From Auriscalpium vulgare (lineage: Eukaryota; Basidiomycota; Agaricomycetes; Russulales; Auriscalpiaceae): a stretch of DNA of 64,000 nt. A program made the translations under genes and the position numbers. Below, piece after piece: positions 11,299 through 26,438 of the stretch (within the stretch, counting starts at the first letter, position 1; every line of letters starts with the position of its first letter). The notes beneath the pieces are model-generated. The model was not told the origin of the DNA. It saw nothing but the letters and a program-made list of their open reading frames with translations, and searched no databases. The DNA lies in assembly GCA_019915015.1 (NCBI GenBank), contig JAHBBC010000039.1, forward strand, positions 62,001 to 126,000, given 5' to 3'.

Positions 11299-14018
11299 TT
11301 GAATGTCACGTCTTCCATACATCCTCAACAGTGTCTGCTGCACTGCAGCTCATACACATGTTGTGCGGTCTGCCCCTCGTTTCTGCATCCCTCCTGCGAC
11401 TCTAGCCTCTGTGCATCAACGCCCAGCTTTTCCTCCTTGAAAAGGCTTTTCAGAAAACAGCAAGATCGGCCACCTAATGCTGCAACAGAAGGTGCTGCCG
11501 CCCCGTCAACTCAGCGTTCGCCAGTAGCCGAAGAAAAGCCTGAATGTCGACAGGATGATGTTATTCCATCCACCTCCGCCAGGTACGGGGATGGTCCCGA
11601 GGCCCAAGGAGTAGAAACCAGCGGGTCTTGCAAGTGCTACCCACATCCGAAAGGTGGGCCCGGCAGGAATCTTTTCGTGTGCATCAACGGCACGTCCAAC
11701 CAGTTCAGCGAAAAGGTGTGCTCTTGTTCTTCTCTCCTTCTCACCCGCCTTACGCGTCTGCAGAACACGAACATTGTCGAGCTGTATAAGAGCCTCATCA
11801 AGGATGACAATCAGCTCACATACTACGATAGCGGAATCGGCACTTACGTATCCGAGGACGCGAATTGGTTTTCTCACTGGAAGCAGGCCGCGAAACACAA
11901 GGGTGATATGATGTTCGCATGTTTAATGATCTGTCTAGCCATTTTTTATGGCTAACTCTCCGGAAGGAGCTTCAAGGAAAATGTCCTCAACGCATATTAG
12001 TGGCTGTCGCGGTGGGTTGTCCCGATTTTGTGTGCTCACCTCCAAGACACGCTTCTCCCGGGGAGCATATCAAGTTCGTGTCATCGCAGGCATGATGTAA
12101 GCCTACAGCTTACAGCATGGTCAGGAAATGCTACATATATAGTGCTGGTTGGCAGAGAATATAACTTCTCTGTTAAACTGCCTTTTGGAGTAACAATTAT
12201 GACGCAGCACGTCTTGCCGCTTACACTAACAGAGAAGTTACGGCTTGCAGGTCCTGGGTTCAATCCCTGGTCCGGGCAAGTTGCAATGGGTAATACCATT
12301 GGGGCGGCATATATGTCTCTTCACATATCAGAAATCCCAAGGGAAACCTGTATAGGCCCGGGTCTCGAACCAGCCATATGGGGGGTTCTGTTCTGAAAAT
12401 GGGGAAGAGTGTAAGCCTACAGCTTACAGCATGGTCGGGAAATGCTACATATATAGCGCTGGTTGGCAGAGAATATAACTTCTCTGTTAAACTGCCTTTT
12501 GGAGTAACGGTTATGACGCAGCACGTCTTGCCGCTTACACATGATAGAGAAGGTGCGGCCCCGAGGCTGGTTTAACCTGACGATGTACGCAAATGCCGCC
12601 AATATAGGTTGGCCTCCTGCACAAGGACAATAACAACCAGATCCAGTTGTACGTCATTCTCTTGTATGCTCTCTCCTTAATCAGAGACATCAACTATTGC
12701 AGTGCGTACGAACTCTATCTATCGACGACGTCAAAACAACTGCGGCCAAACTGCGGCCAGACACGGAGCAGAATTCGAAGACGAGAAAAGAACATAATCC
12801 TACGACTACAAAGAAACAAGACGATCTATGTGCTCAGTTTAAAGAAACGCTGTCGCGGGAAAAAGTCAGGGTTCATTTTGTGGGCGCATGGTGAGTACAA
12901 TACAATTTATTCGTAGCACTACCTCTCATAGTCTTATTGCAGGGATACCGTCTCGTCAATCGGGCTTGCGAGAGGGCCGAGCCTTCCAGAGACAACAACA
13001 GTCATGACGCATGTTTGCTTCTTTCGTTATGGTCTCGCGCTCGATGAAAAGCGGGGCAAGTTTCTGCCCGAACTTGCTAACGGAGGTGACAGCCCCCTTA
13101 CCGTTGAAGACATCGCAGTCTCACACTCTGGCGTGTACGCACCAGACCTACAGTTGCTCTGCTTTGCACTGCACTAACTACCTTAGGGGCGATGCTGGTC
13201 TCGCTACCAAGGTCGTCAGTGGAAGCGCCGGCATTAATGAACGCACCGTCAATCTCGAAGGTGGCGGTGCTGGAGGCGGCATCAAAGTCAAAGGCAACGT
13301 CAAAGAGGTTTGGTTTGCGGGGTCACATTCCGACATGTAAGTGCCACAGTCGTGATCCTCAGCTTTGCGCGGCACTGACTACTTGCTTAGTGGCGGCGGA
13401 CATGTCCTTAACCCCGATGCCAATCACTTTGGACCTGTGCTACGCTGGATGAAATACGAGGGCATGACGAATGGGCTCCAAGTGAAGCCACAGAAAGACC
13501 AATGAGAACCGCTCCAGCTCAATCTCTCTGTCGGACGGTTCTACAAATTCATCGATGTACTGCCTTATCGCCGACTGTTGTACACGGACCGGGATAGAAC
13601 AGTACGCTGGTTTGTCGCCTGCCTCAGGTGGTTCTATATTGATGAGTCCTGACATCTGGGTAGGCCTCCTCATCGTGGCGCCGCACGTCAAGTGAAGCCG
13701 GGGCAGAAGATCCATCAGTTGGTGTTTGAGAGCATGGGGATCAACACGGAAAGTGCGAATGTGGGGAGCGCAAAACGCACGAAGGGTACGGGGTACTGGC
13801 CCTTGGCTCATTTGCCTGACGGTTCTTCTTGGGAAACCCCTCAGGCACTCCTTGAGCCCAACCCGTACCTTTCAGCTGTCGCCACCATCTCTCAGCTCAA
13901 CGAAGCGGCCGCTCCAGGGAAGAAGACATCACTCTCTGGGGCACACCGAGAGGTCCTGGAAGGGTTGGTTCTTTCAGGTGACATTTCCTCTTCAACACTC
14001 GCGGCTAGGGATTACTGA
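11299..14018 (+). pseudogene. DUF2235 alpha/beta-hydrolase gene, disrupted
   Basis: DUF2235 proteins have an alpha/beta-hydrolase fold with a GxSxG nucleophile and are related to bacterial Tle1-type phospholipases; fungal members are cytosolic proteins of uncertain substrate. Visible pieces in order: GRNLFVCINGTSNQFSEK (ends 11715), intron, NTNIVELYKSLI, QLTYYDSGIGTY (from 11764), ENVLNAY-stop-WLS, FSRGAYQVRVIAGM (nucleophile Ser, ~12050-12095), VGLLHKDNNNQIQ (12608 on), FAYELY, VHFVGAWDTVSSIG, HVCFFRYGLALDE, EVWFAGSHSD, GGGHVLNPDANHFGP, then RQVKPGQKIHQ and AHLPDGSSWETPQALLEP, to a stop at 14018. Damage: a TRIM retrotransposon inserted in the codon after AGM, an in-frame TAG in ENVLNAY, and a TGA (~13503) where family members appear to have Trp. 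A further open frame (13726-14271) overlaps the end and may be a frameshifted tail. Confidence 0.82.
12096..12539. mobile_element. TRIM-type LTR element (444 bp) inserted in a DUF2235 exon
   Basis: Two 130-bp direct repeats (12096-12225 and 12410-12539) each begin TGTAAGC and end GCTTACA, a perfect 7-bp terminal inverted repeat of the TG...CA kind. They differ at about four transitions (~97% identical). They are flanked by a perfect 5-bp duplication CATGA (12091-12095 and 12540-12544). A purine tract GAAAATGGGGAAGAG lies directly before the right repeat and works as a polypurine tract. The 184-bp interior has no coding capacity, so this is a terminal-repeat retrotransposon in miniature. Removing one CATGA plus the element restores the exon reading GMIEK followed by a normal intron (GTGCGG...ATATAG). 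The interior contains GGTTCAATCC, a B-box-like string, but the LTR structure explains the element better than a SINE does. Confidence 0.88.
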
Positions 14019-15799
14019 GACTTGCACAGAACTCGGCCAAGTTTCGCTTGCGACTATCCCCGGCGCCGGAAAATTGTTACTCGAAACTCTTGAAAATTCC
14101 CAGGACAATGTCATCTCCTGCCGAGTATTGGCTACGGCAATTATGGCTGTCGGCCCAGATGCCTACCTGGATTATCCAGGACCACGACCTCGGAGGCTCG
14201 TTTTCCCGCTAGCGCAGATTACCGCTGCTGCCACAGTCTACAAGGACTTCATCAATATGTTCTGCCGTTAGTTTCCCAAGCATTTCATATCTGCGCGCCG
14301 TTGATGGGCGTCCAACTGGTAGTGAGGCGGATATATATTGATGTCCAATCCTCAGAGCGCAGTAGTGAACGTATCGAGTTGAGGGAGTGCAGTCAGGGTC
14401 CCGAGACTACGCACGGCAAATCCTGCTCGGAGTACGAGTAGGACACAGTGACTAGGACTTGGATCGGTGTGCGCGAGAGGCTGGGGGAGAGGACGATAGT
14501 GCGAGAGCTAGACACGGCACGGATCACCGAAATGATACAGTGCTGGAGACGCGACGGGCGAGCTCCCAAGAATGTGTCACGGAAGCTAGGAATGTCGGAG
14601 GGGACGCGAGGACTATTTCGAGAGTCGAAGGGGATTTACGCAGCGGTGGCAATGGTCGAGGGAATATATCGAGGGAGAGCGGGACGGAGTATGAGGCGGT
14701 GACGAAGGAACAGAGGGGCGTATATAGGCCTGATCTCTGCGTTGAAGGTGCGGGGTGTCGAGGGGGAGAGTAGCGAGGCGTAGGGAGATTTCGAAGGGCA
14801 AGAGGAGATTTGTCGAGGGTCGTGGTATTGGTATTCGTATTGATATTGCGGCGTGGTATTGGTGTCGAAGTTTCGTGCGTCTAAGAGCTAGAGCGACGGG
14901 TTGTGGTGAAGTCAGACCACTTCAGGCGCTCTTTCGAGATCCTGAGTACGAGGGGGAATAGTAACTTGTTATTCCGTCTGTCTAGCGACTCAGAACTATT
15001 TGTACGACAAGCGAGTCGGAAATCCGTATCGTACGGACGTGACATAGTGAAGACAAATACGATCCAAAACGCGGGAGACGTGGGTCAGATATCACGAGGT
15101 GTACGACGTGGACGCGGGGGAGTGAGTATACGAGGGATGTGGCAAGAGAGGATCGTTGAATTACGGACGGTTTAGGTTTAGTTCCGACTTACGATCGCCG
15201 CTAGGGGGCGGAGTGCGTATTAGCGCGCTAGCGCTTATATCGTAAGGCGCTGGTGGTGTATCGTAAAGTCAAGCGGGGTATCCGATGTATTCCGAATGTA
15301 AATTGAAGGGAGGGACGTACGACGGGCGGTCTTGGCTCGTTGTGTAGCGCTCCTGCCTATCTTGGACGGCTGTGGATTAACGTAGACGGGACTATATTGT
15401 GGATCGAGATGTGGGGAATATCGAGGAATCGGGGGACGCAGAAGGGAAGTATGATTGACAGCGGCGCATCACGGCGGGGAAGGATTGTGGCGTGTGGCTC
15501 CGAGTCAGATAGCCGCTGGGTGACTGTTTGTGCGGGGCCGTAGGATTGTGGCGTGTGGCTCGGGGCGCTTGGTGGGGCGTGTAGGCTATTTCGAGTGCGT
15601 TTGGGGCGCTTTTCGATAGACGCTGCGGGGTGGTAGTGAAACCTGATGGTGCGGACCGAGGCCGGCAGGCCGAGGTCACGTGATTTCGGAAGATGCCGAA
15701 AATGCCAAAATTCGGGTGTTTCTCCGCTAGACGGCTGGGCAGGCGTATCACCGTTTTGCTGACCCAAGCGGCTCTCAGAAATTGAGTTGTGTCGTGGAC
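14019..15799. other. Intergenic, purine-rich top strand, no gene recognised
   Basis: About 1.8 kb. The top strand of 14380-15180 is strongly G/A-rich with many CGA and GAG triplets, and it contains a TATA-like GCGTATATAGG near 14717. It might be a decayed LTR or a promoter region, but I could not find a second copy or terminal repeats. No NACHT or other N-terminal domain belonging to the downstream WD40 block was found here. Confidence 0.4.
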
Positions 15800-16582
15800 A
15801 TGAAGACGACGTCAACTCCGAATGACAACTCGGTAGCGTTCTCCTCCAATGGAAGTCGCATTGCTTCGGGCTCGGACGACCACACGATCCGGTTATGGGA
15901 TGCACAGACGGGGGAGATTGTGAAAGGGCCGTTCACGGGGCACACAGATCGGGTCTGGTCCGTCGCCTTCTCCCCCGGTGGCACGCATGTTGTTTCCGGC
16001 TCGGCCGACCAGACGATTTATCTCCGGGATACCGGTGCGGGGAAGACGGTGGCAGGGCCATTCACGGGGCACACGCATTGGGTCCGGTCCATTGCCTTCT
16101 CCCCCGATGGCATGCACGTCGTCTCGGGCTCAGTGGACACGACAATTCGAGTGTGGGATGTCCAGACGGGGGAGACAGTGGGAGGGCCTTTCACGGGGCA
16201 CACAGGCTCCGTTCTGTCCGTCGTGTTCTCCCCCGATGGCGCGCGCTTCGTCTCGGGCTCGAACGACAACACGATTCGCGTCCGGGATGCCCAGACGGGG
16301 GAGACGGTGGCAGGGCCGTTCACGGAGCACACGGATGATGTTCGGTCTGTCGCGTTCTCCCCTTCGGATGGCACGCGCGTTGTCTCGGGCTCGTACGACA
16401 GGACCGTCCGTATTTGGGATGCCCAGACGGGGAAAAAGGTGGCGGGCACATTGACTGGGCACACGAGTTGGGTTTGGTCTGTAGCATATTCGCCTGATGG
16501 TAAGCTTCAAGTTGCGTCGGGCTCGGAGGATGAAACAGTACGCATATGGGATGCAGAGGTGGATGAAGAACCTGAAAAGTGA
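15800..16582 (+). CDS. WD40-repeat protein, six repeats, probably a 5'-truncated NLR tail
   Basis: A single open frame of about 260 codons consists of six WD40 units of 43 residues (129 bp), each of the form SVAFSPDG, VSGS-D-TIR-WD, AQTGETV, GPFTGHT. WD40 repeats form beta-propeller recognition surfaces; a full propeller usually needs seven blades. The units are unusually alike in DNA sequence, as in the WD40 domains of fungal NACHT-WD40 (NLR-like) allorecognition proteins, where repeats evolve in concert. The ATG at 15800 opens only eight residues before the first blade, and no NACHT or effector domain is visible upstream, so this looks like a severed C-terminal part. Two blades have RD in place of the terminal WD (YLRD, IRVRD). 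It ends DEEPEK-stop and is parallel to nothing nearby. Whether it is expressed is unknown. Confidence 0.75.
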   Translation: MKTTSTPNDNSVAFSSNGSRIASGSDDHTIRLWDAQTGEIVKGPFTGHTDRVWSVAFSPGGTHVVSGSADQTIYLRDTGAGKTVAGPFTGHTHWVRSIAFSPDGMHVVSGSVDTTIRVWDVQTGETVGGPFTGHTGSVLSVVFSPDGARFVSGSNDNTIRVRDAQTGETVAGPFTEHTDDVRSVAFSPSDGTRVVSGSYDRTVRIWDAQTGKKVAGTLTGHTSWVWSVAYSPDGKLQVASGSEDETVRIWDAEVDEEPEK

Positions 16583-17045
16583 GGTTTGTCTACTTCTGTC
16601 TGGGCGAGTATTGAACCCTCATTCTGCCGCAGGTCACTGACCGTAGCCGCCTATCAACGAGTCGACCCTCTGGCAGGCATTCAATCAAGTTGATTCAGCA
16701 ACGGACTCGCGTGATTTGAAGCACGACGTTATTGCTGCGCTTACAACTCCCGCTTCTTCCACTCGGCTTACCCATGCGGCGCAGCTGCTCTTTCTCCCAG
16801 GCGTCGCTCATATGTCTCATATGTATACGTTCACACAGTCGATATATCAGAGTCATACGCTTATCAATGACTATCGTACAATTGCTTGGCTGGAGCACGC
16901 CACTCGCGGTCCCATACTGGCGCCGACGTTCCCGTCATTCGCACGCAAAGCAGGGCCATGCCGTCAATTGCAACCCACGCAGACGGGGGATCAACCCACT
17001 GCACATGCAGTTGAGGTCCGACTGCAAGTTCGGTGGGTCGCGGTG
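16583..17045. other. Short intergenic gap
   Basis: 463 bp between the convergent WD40 block and the GH1 gene. It probably holds both 3' UTRs. No gene seen. Confidence 0.5.
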
Positions 17046-21130
<4,085 letters not shown>

Positions 21131-23210
21131 ATGTCACCTCAGCCTCAGGGAGACAAGCTTGAACTGCCTTACCACCCTTTGACTCTATCTTCCGCCATGG
21201 ATTATGAGCTTCTGTCTTCTACTGAAGACGCCGAACTCGCTGACCTCGATGTACAAGCTCAACTTCATGAAGCAGTCTACAGGCGATTCTCGCTCGGCCG
21301 AAAGAGGGCGATCGTCGCGCTGGTGTCTGGAGCGGGATTGGTTCCTAGTACGCATCATTTTTCTGCCATACTTACGCAGTTGGACTGATCGTGAGCCAGT
21401 GTTTACGGCCGGGTCCTTTGTGCCCTCTATACCTCAGATCGCAAAGGACTTTGATTCCACAGGCCCCGTAATCAAGTACGCGCCCACACTCTTGCTTGAC
21501 TTGTCTATCTGCACCCTGACTCTCGATTAAGCCTAGCCGTGAGCTTGTCTCTACTCTCAGGCTCTGTTGGCACGATGACATGGGCCACATATTCAGGCTT
21601 CTGTGCGCTTCATTATATTTTCTCCCTTTCCGAGTCCTTCCTCACGTCGTCACTTCGACAGACGGGCGACGGCCAATATACCTCGTATCCCTCCCAATTC
21701 TGGCTTTAGCGTCACTGGGCGTCGCCTGCTCTCGAAGCGTGCCGGAGCTGATGCTCTGGCGCGTTCTGCAAGCGTTTGGTGCCGGCGGCGGGTTGTCCGT
21801 CGGGGCAGGTGCGATTGGCGACATATATAAGCTTGAGGAGCGTGGCTCTGCAATGGGGGTATTTTTCGCGGTGAGTTCCCATCCCGTATTTCTTACTGGG
21901 TGCCTGATTTATGTGCTTTGCGAATAACAGGCGTGTTTGCTCGGCCCTGCCCTCGCGCCGTTCGCAGGGGTGCAGCCGCGCACTACGCGTCGTGGCGCAT
22001 TATGCAGCTCGCGCTTGGCACAGGGGGCGTGCTGATGTTCGCGCTGATGTTCGCATTCATGCCCGAGACGAGCCAGCCTGGTGCGCGGGGGATTGACATA
22101 TATATTGATACTAAGCAGGGGTGGCGGTGGGTGTGGTTGAACCCGTTCAAGCCCATCGGCCTGCTGAAGAGTCCGAACGTCGTAGCGGTGGTGCGTTGCC
22201 CAGTCATTGATATTCTCGATTATATGTCTCATGAAGGTCGGATAGTGTATGTTAGGAGCGTCAACTTTGATTACGAACTTCAGTGAGGCAGACGTGCTGT
22301 CGTATCGCATCTGTTCTGACAATCTTCTAGTGCTGCTAGTTCCTCTATCCTACACCATTGTAAGGCGTTCGTCTGTACGGTGACAGTGTGTTTACTAATT
22401 TCTCACACACGGTCCAGGGAGAGCGCTATAACATTCGCAACGAAGCCATCATCGGCGCCATGTTCCTCCCTTCCGGACTGGGCAACATCAGTGCGTCTTT
22501 CACCATCACCTGCTTCTCTACCACTCACCGCTCACCGCGCACAGTTGGTGCTCCCCTTGCCGGGCGTATCTCCGACCACGTCGTTGTATCATGGCGCAAG
22601 CGGCGAGGCGGTGCCTGGGTACCCGAAGACCGCCTGCGCGCCGCCTTTGCCAGCGCGCTGTTGCTTGTCCCATTGTCAGTGCTCCTCGCGGGTGCGGTGA
22701 TGCAGTTTGTCGAGGCGAGGGTAGGAGCTGTGCTGGTCATGATATGCTTGTTCCTGAACGGCCTTGGGGTGCGCCTTTCTTCTTTGGCTTTGTTCTTGCC
22801 CATTGACCTCTGTATATAGGTAGACTTGACCCTGACACCCTGTTCGGCGTACTATGTCGATATCATGCACTCCCGTAGTGCGGAAATAGTGTCCGTGACC
22901 AAGTACGTCTCGTTTTCTCCCTTCATCGCCCGCGCGCAGTCTGCTCACTCGTAATAGTGCCCTGCGAGGAGCGATCACTGCCCTCGCCTGCGCAGGAGTC
23001 CTCCCGTCGATACACGGTATCGGCGTGTTCCCCACGAATGCGATGTCTGCCGCTTTTGCATGGCTCGGAGCTGGGTACGCTTCTTTCCTTACGCTTGTTG
23101 ATTTGGATAATAACGATAGATATCAAAGGCTCCTGTGGATAACGATACAGTATGGGTACAGGATGCGAGCATGGGTGGACATTGGATATTCGACCGTCGC
23201 GAATAACTGA
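21131..23210 (+). pseudogene. MFS drug:H+ antiporter-type transporter, 12 exons, one frameshift
   Basis: A 12-TM plasma-membrane exporter of the DHA1 type. Exons: 21131-21347, 21400-21475, 21532-21602, 21662-21870, 21931-22190, 22246-22282, 22331-22359, 22418-22490, 22545-22768, 22820-22902, 22958-23074, 23129-23210. Introns are about 48-62 nt except one of 135 nt (22283-22330 is 48; 22903-22957 is 55) and all are GT-AG. Landmarks: FTAGSFVPSIPQIAKDF (TM1 loop), WATYSGFYGRRP (MFS motif A), LWRVLQAFGAGGG and GDIY, LLGPALAPFAG (motif C), FMPETSQPG, GVDLTLTPCSAYYVD, and a final amphipathic end RMRAWVDIGYS. Exon 5 is 260 nt where 261 is required: the G-run at about 21967-21970 has four G, and five would keep the frame between PALAPFAG and AAAHYASWR. 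With one base restored the product would be about 492 aa. Either a recent pseudogene or an assembly indel; everything else is intact. Confidence 0.85.
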
Positions 23211-23389
23211 ATGCTCGGCAGATAGACGCATCCTGTCATGATGTTGATCACGAGTTCAAGCTTCTGCCATTCGTTGCAGGGCACATTACGGCGCGTGCAG
23301 GAAGGAAAGGGTCCATGAGCGCGAGTGTGCGAGGATCAAATGCGGAAAAAAAGATATATCAATCCTACAGGTGCAGCTGTTGTAAAGGG

Positions 23390-23610
23390 AGGAAAAGAAG
23401 TCGAAGGTCCATACCAGGCGGGCCGATCTGCGAGTTGATGGAGGTTGCGCACCGTCGGGCGCGGAGAGGCAGGCGCGGAGGGGCTCGACAGCCGGATGGC
23501 TCATATGTAACGGAGAACGATGGGGACGTAGTAAGGCCCACGAGTAGCGGAAGATACACACGAGAACGTTACCCTGAGAGTGTAGAGCACAGCGGTGCGT
23601 CAATGACAGC
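23390..23610. repeat. Copy of a dispersed gene-fragment family
   Basis: Roughly 75% similar to 59735-59960 in the same orientation (shared block CATACCAGGCGGG, then TGCGAG...GATGG, then GAGAGGCAGG/CAGAGGCAGG) and to 31080-31240 in inverted orientation. In the sense direction (minus here) it seems to be an exon/intron piece of a protein-coding family that I cannot name. It lies just downstream of the MFS gene. Confidence 0.5.
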
Positions 23611-24237
23611 TGCTATGCTACCTACTAGTCATACAAAGGCGGTGAGGTGAGGTAATTTGAATTAGAGCGAGCTAGCCGGCAAAGGCCCGGAACTCGCAAT
23701 GGTCGACCAGCAAGCAGAAGCGCCTGCGCGGGTACAGTACCAGAAAGCGTCAATCATGCACGGAGTCCCATAGTCCAGATGGGTGTATACGCGCTCGTCC
23801 CCCCCAAAAAAAAGAAAAAAAGGCGTCAATAGTAGGGCGAAGCTGAGGCAATGGGCGTAGTGTTGCCAGGATGTTCGAAGGCGAATCATAGCGGCGGACG
23901 CCCTGCTAGTGGCCTGATACAACCAAAGGAGTGCACCAGCAGCGACTTGTCTCGCTGCGACTCTCGCAGGTGCTGTGCAGTTCGATGCACGATCCGTAGC
24001 CTGCGTTTTCCCTGATATTATTACGTGTACGACAATACCATGGACTCGGATGCGAACTTGTCACACAAAGGCCGTGCACGCCTGCACAGCCTTCGTCGTA
24101 CGTCCGCTACGTGTCGGACACCACCGCCGCCGCTAGTGCCCGTAGCACGTCAAAAATCACGAGCGAGACGAGCCCAACCTGCCGGCGCTTTAAGTGAGTC
24201 CTCACTCAGATGATGTAGGAGGGCGGCGCGGACCTAC

Positions 24238-24760
24238 CATGGTGATGTGTGCGAGGCTCCGCGTGGACGCGCGGAAGAGTCGCACGAGCGCGACGCCGAC
24301 CTCGCCCAGCTGCTGCAGAACGCCCTGCGCGGTGCAGAACAGGCCGGTGTGCACCAAGCTCCAGTGGATCCACTTCACGTCGAACACGCCGCCCAGTGCT
24401 TGGATGAGATCGAAGATGTATAGCGCAAGCTGCGGAGAGCGGAGTTGTTGGTTGAGCTGCGGAGAAGTGGGAATGTACTACACACCATGTAGGTATCTAT
24501 GGGCTCCCGCAGCAGGCCCCACGTCCCCGGAGCCCATGCTCGTCGGTAGAGCATCACATTCCGCTAGAGCGCATTGTCAGTTTACAGTAGACTACACTGC
24601 AGGGAAAAGCACACACTGCGATGAGCGCGAAGAGCACCGTGACGAGCACCAGTAGTAGTACCGACACTATGCTGACGAATCCCGCCTCCGCTGTGAGCTG
24701 CGCACGTCGTCAGCCTGCCATCCATTAGTTCCACACGAAAGCACGCACCGTCAACCCCAT
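24238..24760 (-). pseudogene. 5' half of a fungal 7TM (GPCR-like) receptor gene
   Basis: Exons on the minus strand: 24760-24749 (MGLT), 24697-24617, 24563-24486, 24429-24238. Introns are GT-AG and phase 0. Exon 2 encodes TM1 (AGFVSIVSVLLLVLVTVLFA), exon 3 the first cytoplasmic loop (VMLYRRAW, REPIDTYM), and exon 4 TM2 and TM3 with the characteristic fungal receptor string ALGGVFDVKWIH, HTGLFCTAQGVLQQLGEVGVAL. This resembles the cAMP-receptor/Git3-like 7TM proteins abundant in basidiomycetes. After exon 4 a donor GTAGGT is followed by one more possible hydrophobic exon ending in a stop near 24108, but TM4-TM7 and the usual extracellular Trp/Cys segment are not found down to 23650. It is therefore a truncated or decayed gene. 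Family assignment is by motif pattern only. Confidence 0.62.
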
Positions 24761-26438
24761 GCTCTGCTCACTCGTCAGACGGACCGATGTGCGTTTCTGG
24801 TCCCTTTCATCGCTCGATGTGCATTTCGCCCGGTATCCGTCGTAGGACATCGTCACCGCGCTCCGCGAGTGTGCGCGGAGTAGGGAAGTGTTCAGGCTGC
24901 AGAGCACGTACAGAGAAACAGCCTGTTGCCTGGGCCAGACATCCACGGCGCTTCGAGTTCGTATGCGATATGCGGTGACAGTAGGCACGATGCGTTTGGC
25001 TCCGATGTAAGCGCCTCAGTGCTCTGCACAGCCAGCCGTCTGGGCAGCCCTTGCGTCTCAATGGGAGGACGGAGGAAAAGTCTATGTGCTTGTTAACGGA
25101 TATCGACTGCAGGCTGTGACCATGCTGAGCGCTATAGGTGGCGTTGGAGGCCTCTTTGTTTGGCAAGCCAAACAAGTAGGTACCGCGTCTCGGGCCTTGC
25201 GCACAAAAATCCATTTCTCGTATCCAACCTCATCGCCTCAGCATGTTGCCTCTGCATACTCAGACTGACCCTATGATGAACTTCCGGGCGATATTGACAT
25301 CCAAAGTGCCACGGCAGCCCTGACGCCAAACGGCAATAGAGCCTCATCGAGGTGGCGGCGGAGGCCTTAGGCGTATCTGATGAGGTTCCGGGACATCAGG
25401 TGCGTCCCAGAGACTTGCGTCCGCTGTCGGTTTCTTTCTATTGTGTTTTATAGGGATAAGATCATGCGCTGCAGGTCGCATCCGCTGGATATGTATCGCA
25501 GGCGCTATCGTCCGCCTCCGTGCCCACCTCCTCCTCCGCTTCGACATCCAGAGACGCCACTTGGACGCCAGAGACGGTGACTGACAGCGTCACCTCGCTC
25601 GACATACGCCTCTGCTGCGTCCACATTTGCCTCCGCCGCCGGCCCCTCCCCGAGCACCATGCACTTGCCGACTCATTTGCCTCGCACGACTCTTCATTGC
25701 GCCGGATGGTGCTGGCACCACGGGCCCTTTGCACGAGGAGGCCCCACGCACGGACTTGCGGCGGGGGAGGGTCCTGGAGAGGCGGCCGCGATCGCATCGG
25801 AGAAGGACGCGCGCTGCAGACGAATGCCGATGTCGTGACGTTGAGCCAACACGAGAAGATCTCGAATGCGCCATCTAACTGGCATCAGTAGGAACGGCAT
25901 GCGAAGGAGGGAGGGTTGGAGGCCCGCCTTCGCGGCGAGGAAAGTGGCGGTGCTGGTTCAGGATAACGAGCAGTTGGAAGGTGACGTAGGATGCTCTAGA
26001 TACGTCCATTGTTATGTCCGCGTCCTGGTCTCTGATTTGCCTCTTCAGCTCCACGATTGCTCACCTGGGATATGTCCTGGACGCCCCAAGGATGCCCTTT
26101 TTCACATCCAGCAGTAGTTTATGGGGAGTGCAAGACTCGCAGTCCCGCTCATCGTGTCTTCACCCCGATACTGACCGCATCGCCCGCTTCGCTTCCCATA
26201 GGCTCTGCAGAACACGCAGAAGATGAGTTCACAGCTGTTCACAAACCGGTGTCAATCTACACGTGCACAGTGCATGGCGCTCCTCGGGGTCGAGCGCGCT
26301 GCCGTCCTTGCGGGCTACCCTGCATGTATACTTACAGCTTCAATCTGAACAGCGCCTTCTACCCGAGATATGGACCAACTGAACCGGGCGCAGTACTATT
26401 ATTAGGTGACGTCCTGCAGGCATCTATGGATGTCGTAG
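24761..26438. other. Intergenic, no gene recognised
   Basis: 1.7 kb. Several overlapping GC-driven frames (for example 25520-25891 on plus) lack recognisable motifs. Nothing supportable. Confidence 0.45.

Noticed and set aside
12096..12410. tRNA-derived SINE pair in the DUF2235 gene
   Set aside because: A B-box-like GGTTCAATCC and two direct repeats suggested SINEs, but TG...CA ends, a 5-bp duplication and a purine tract show a small LTR (TRIM) element.
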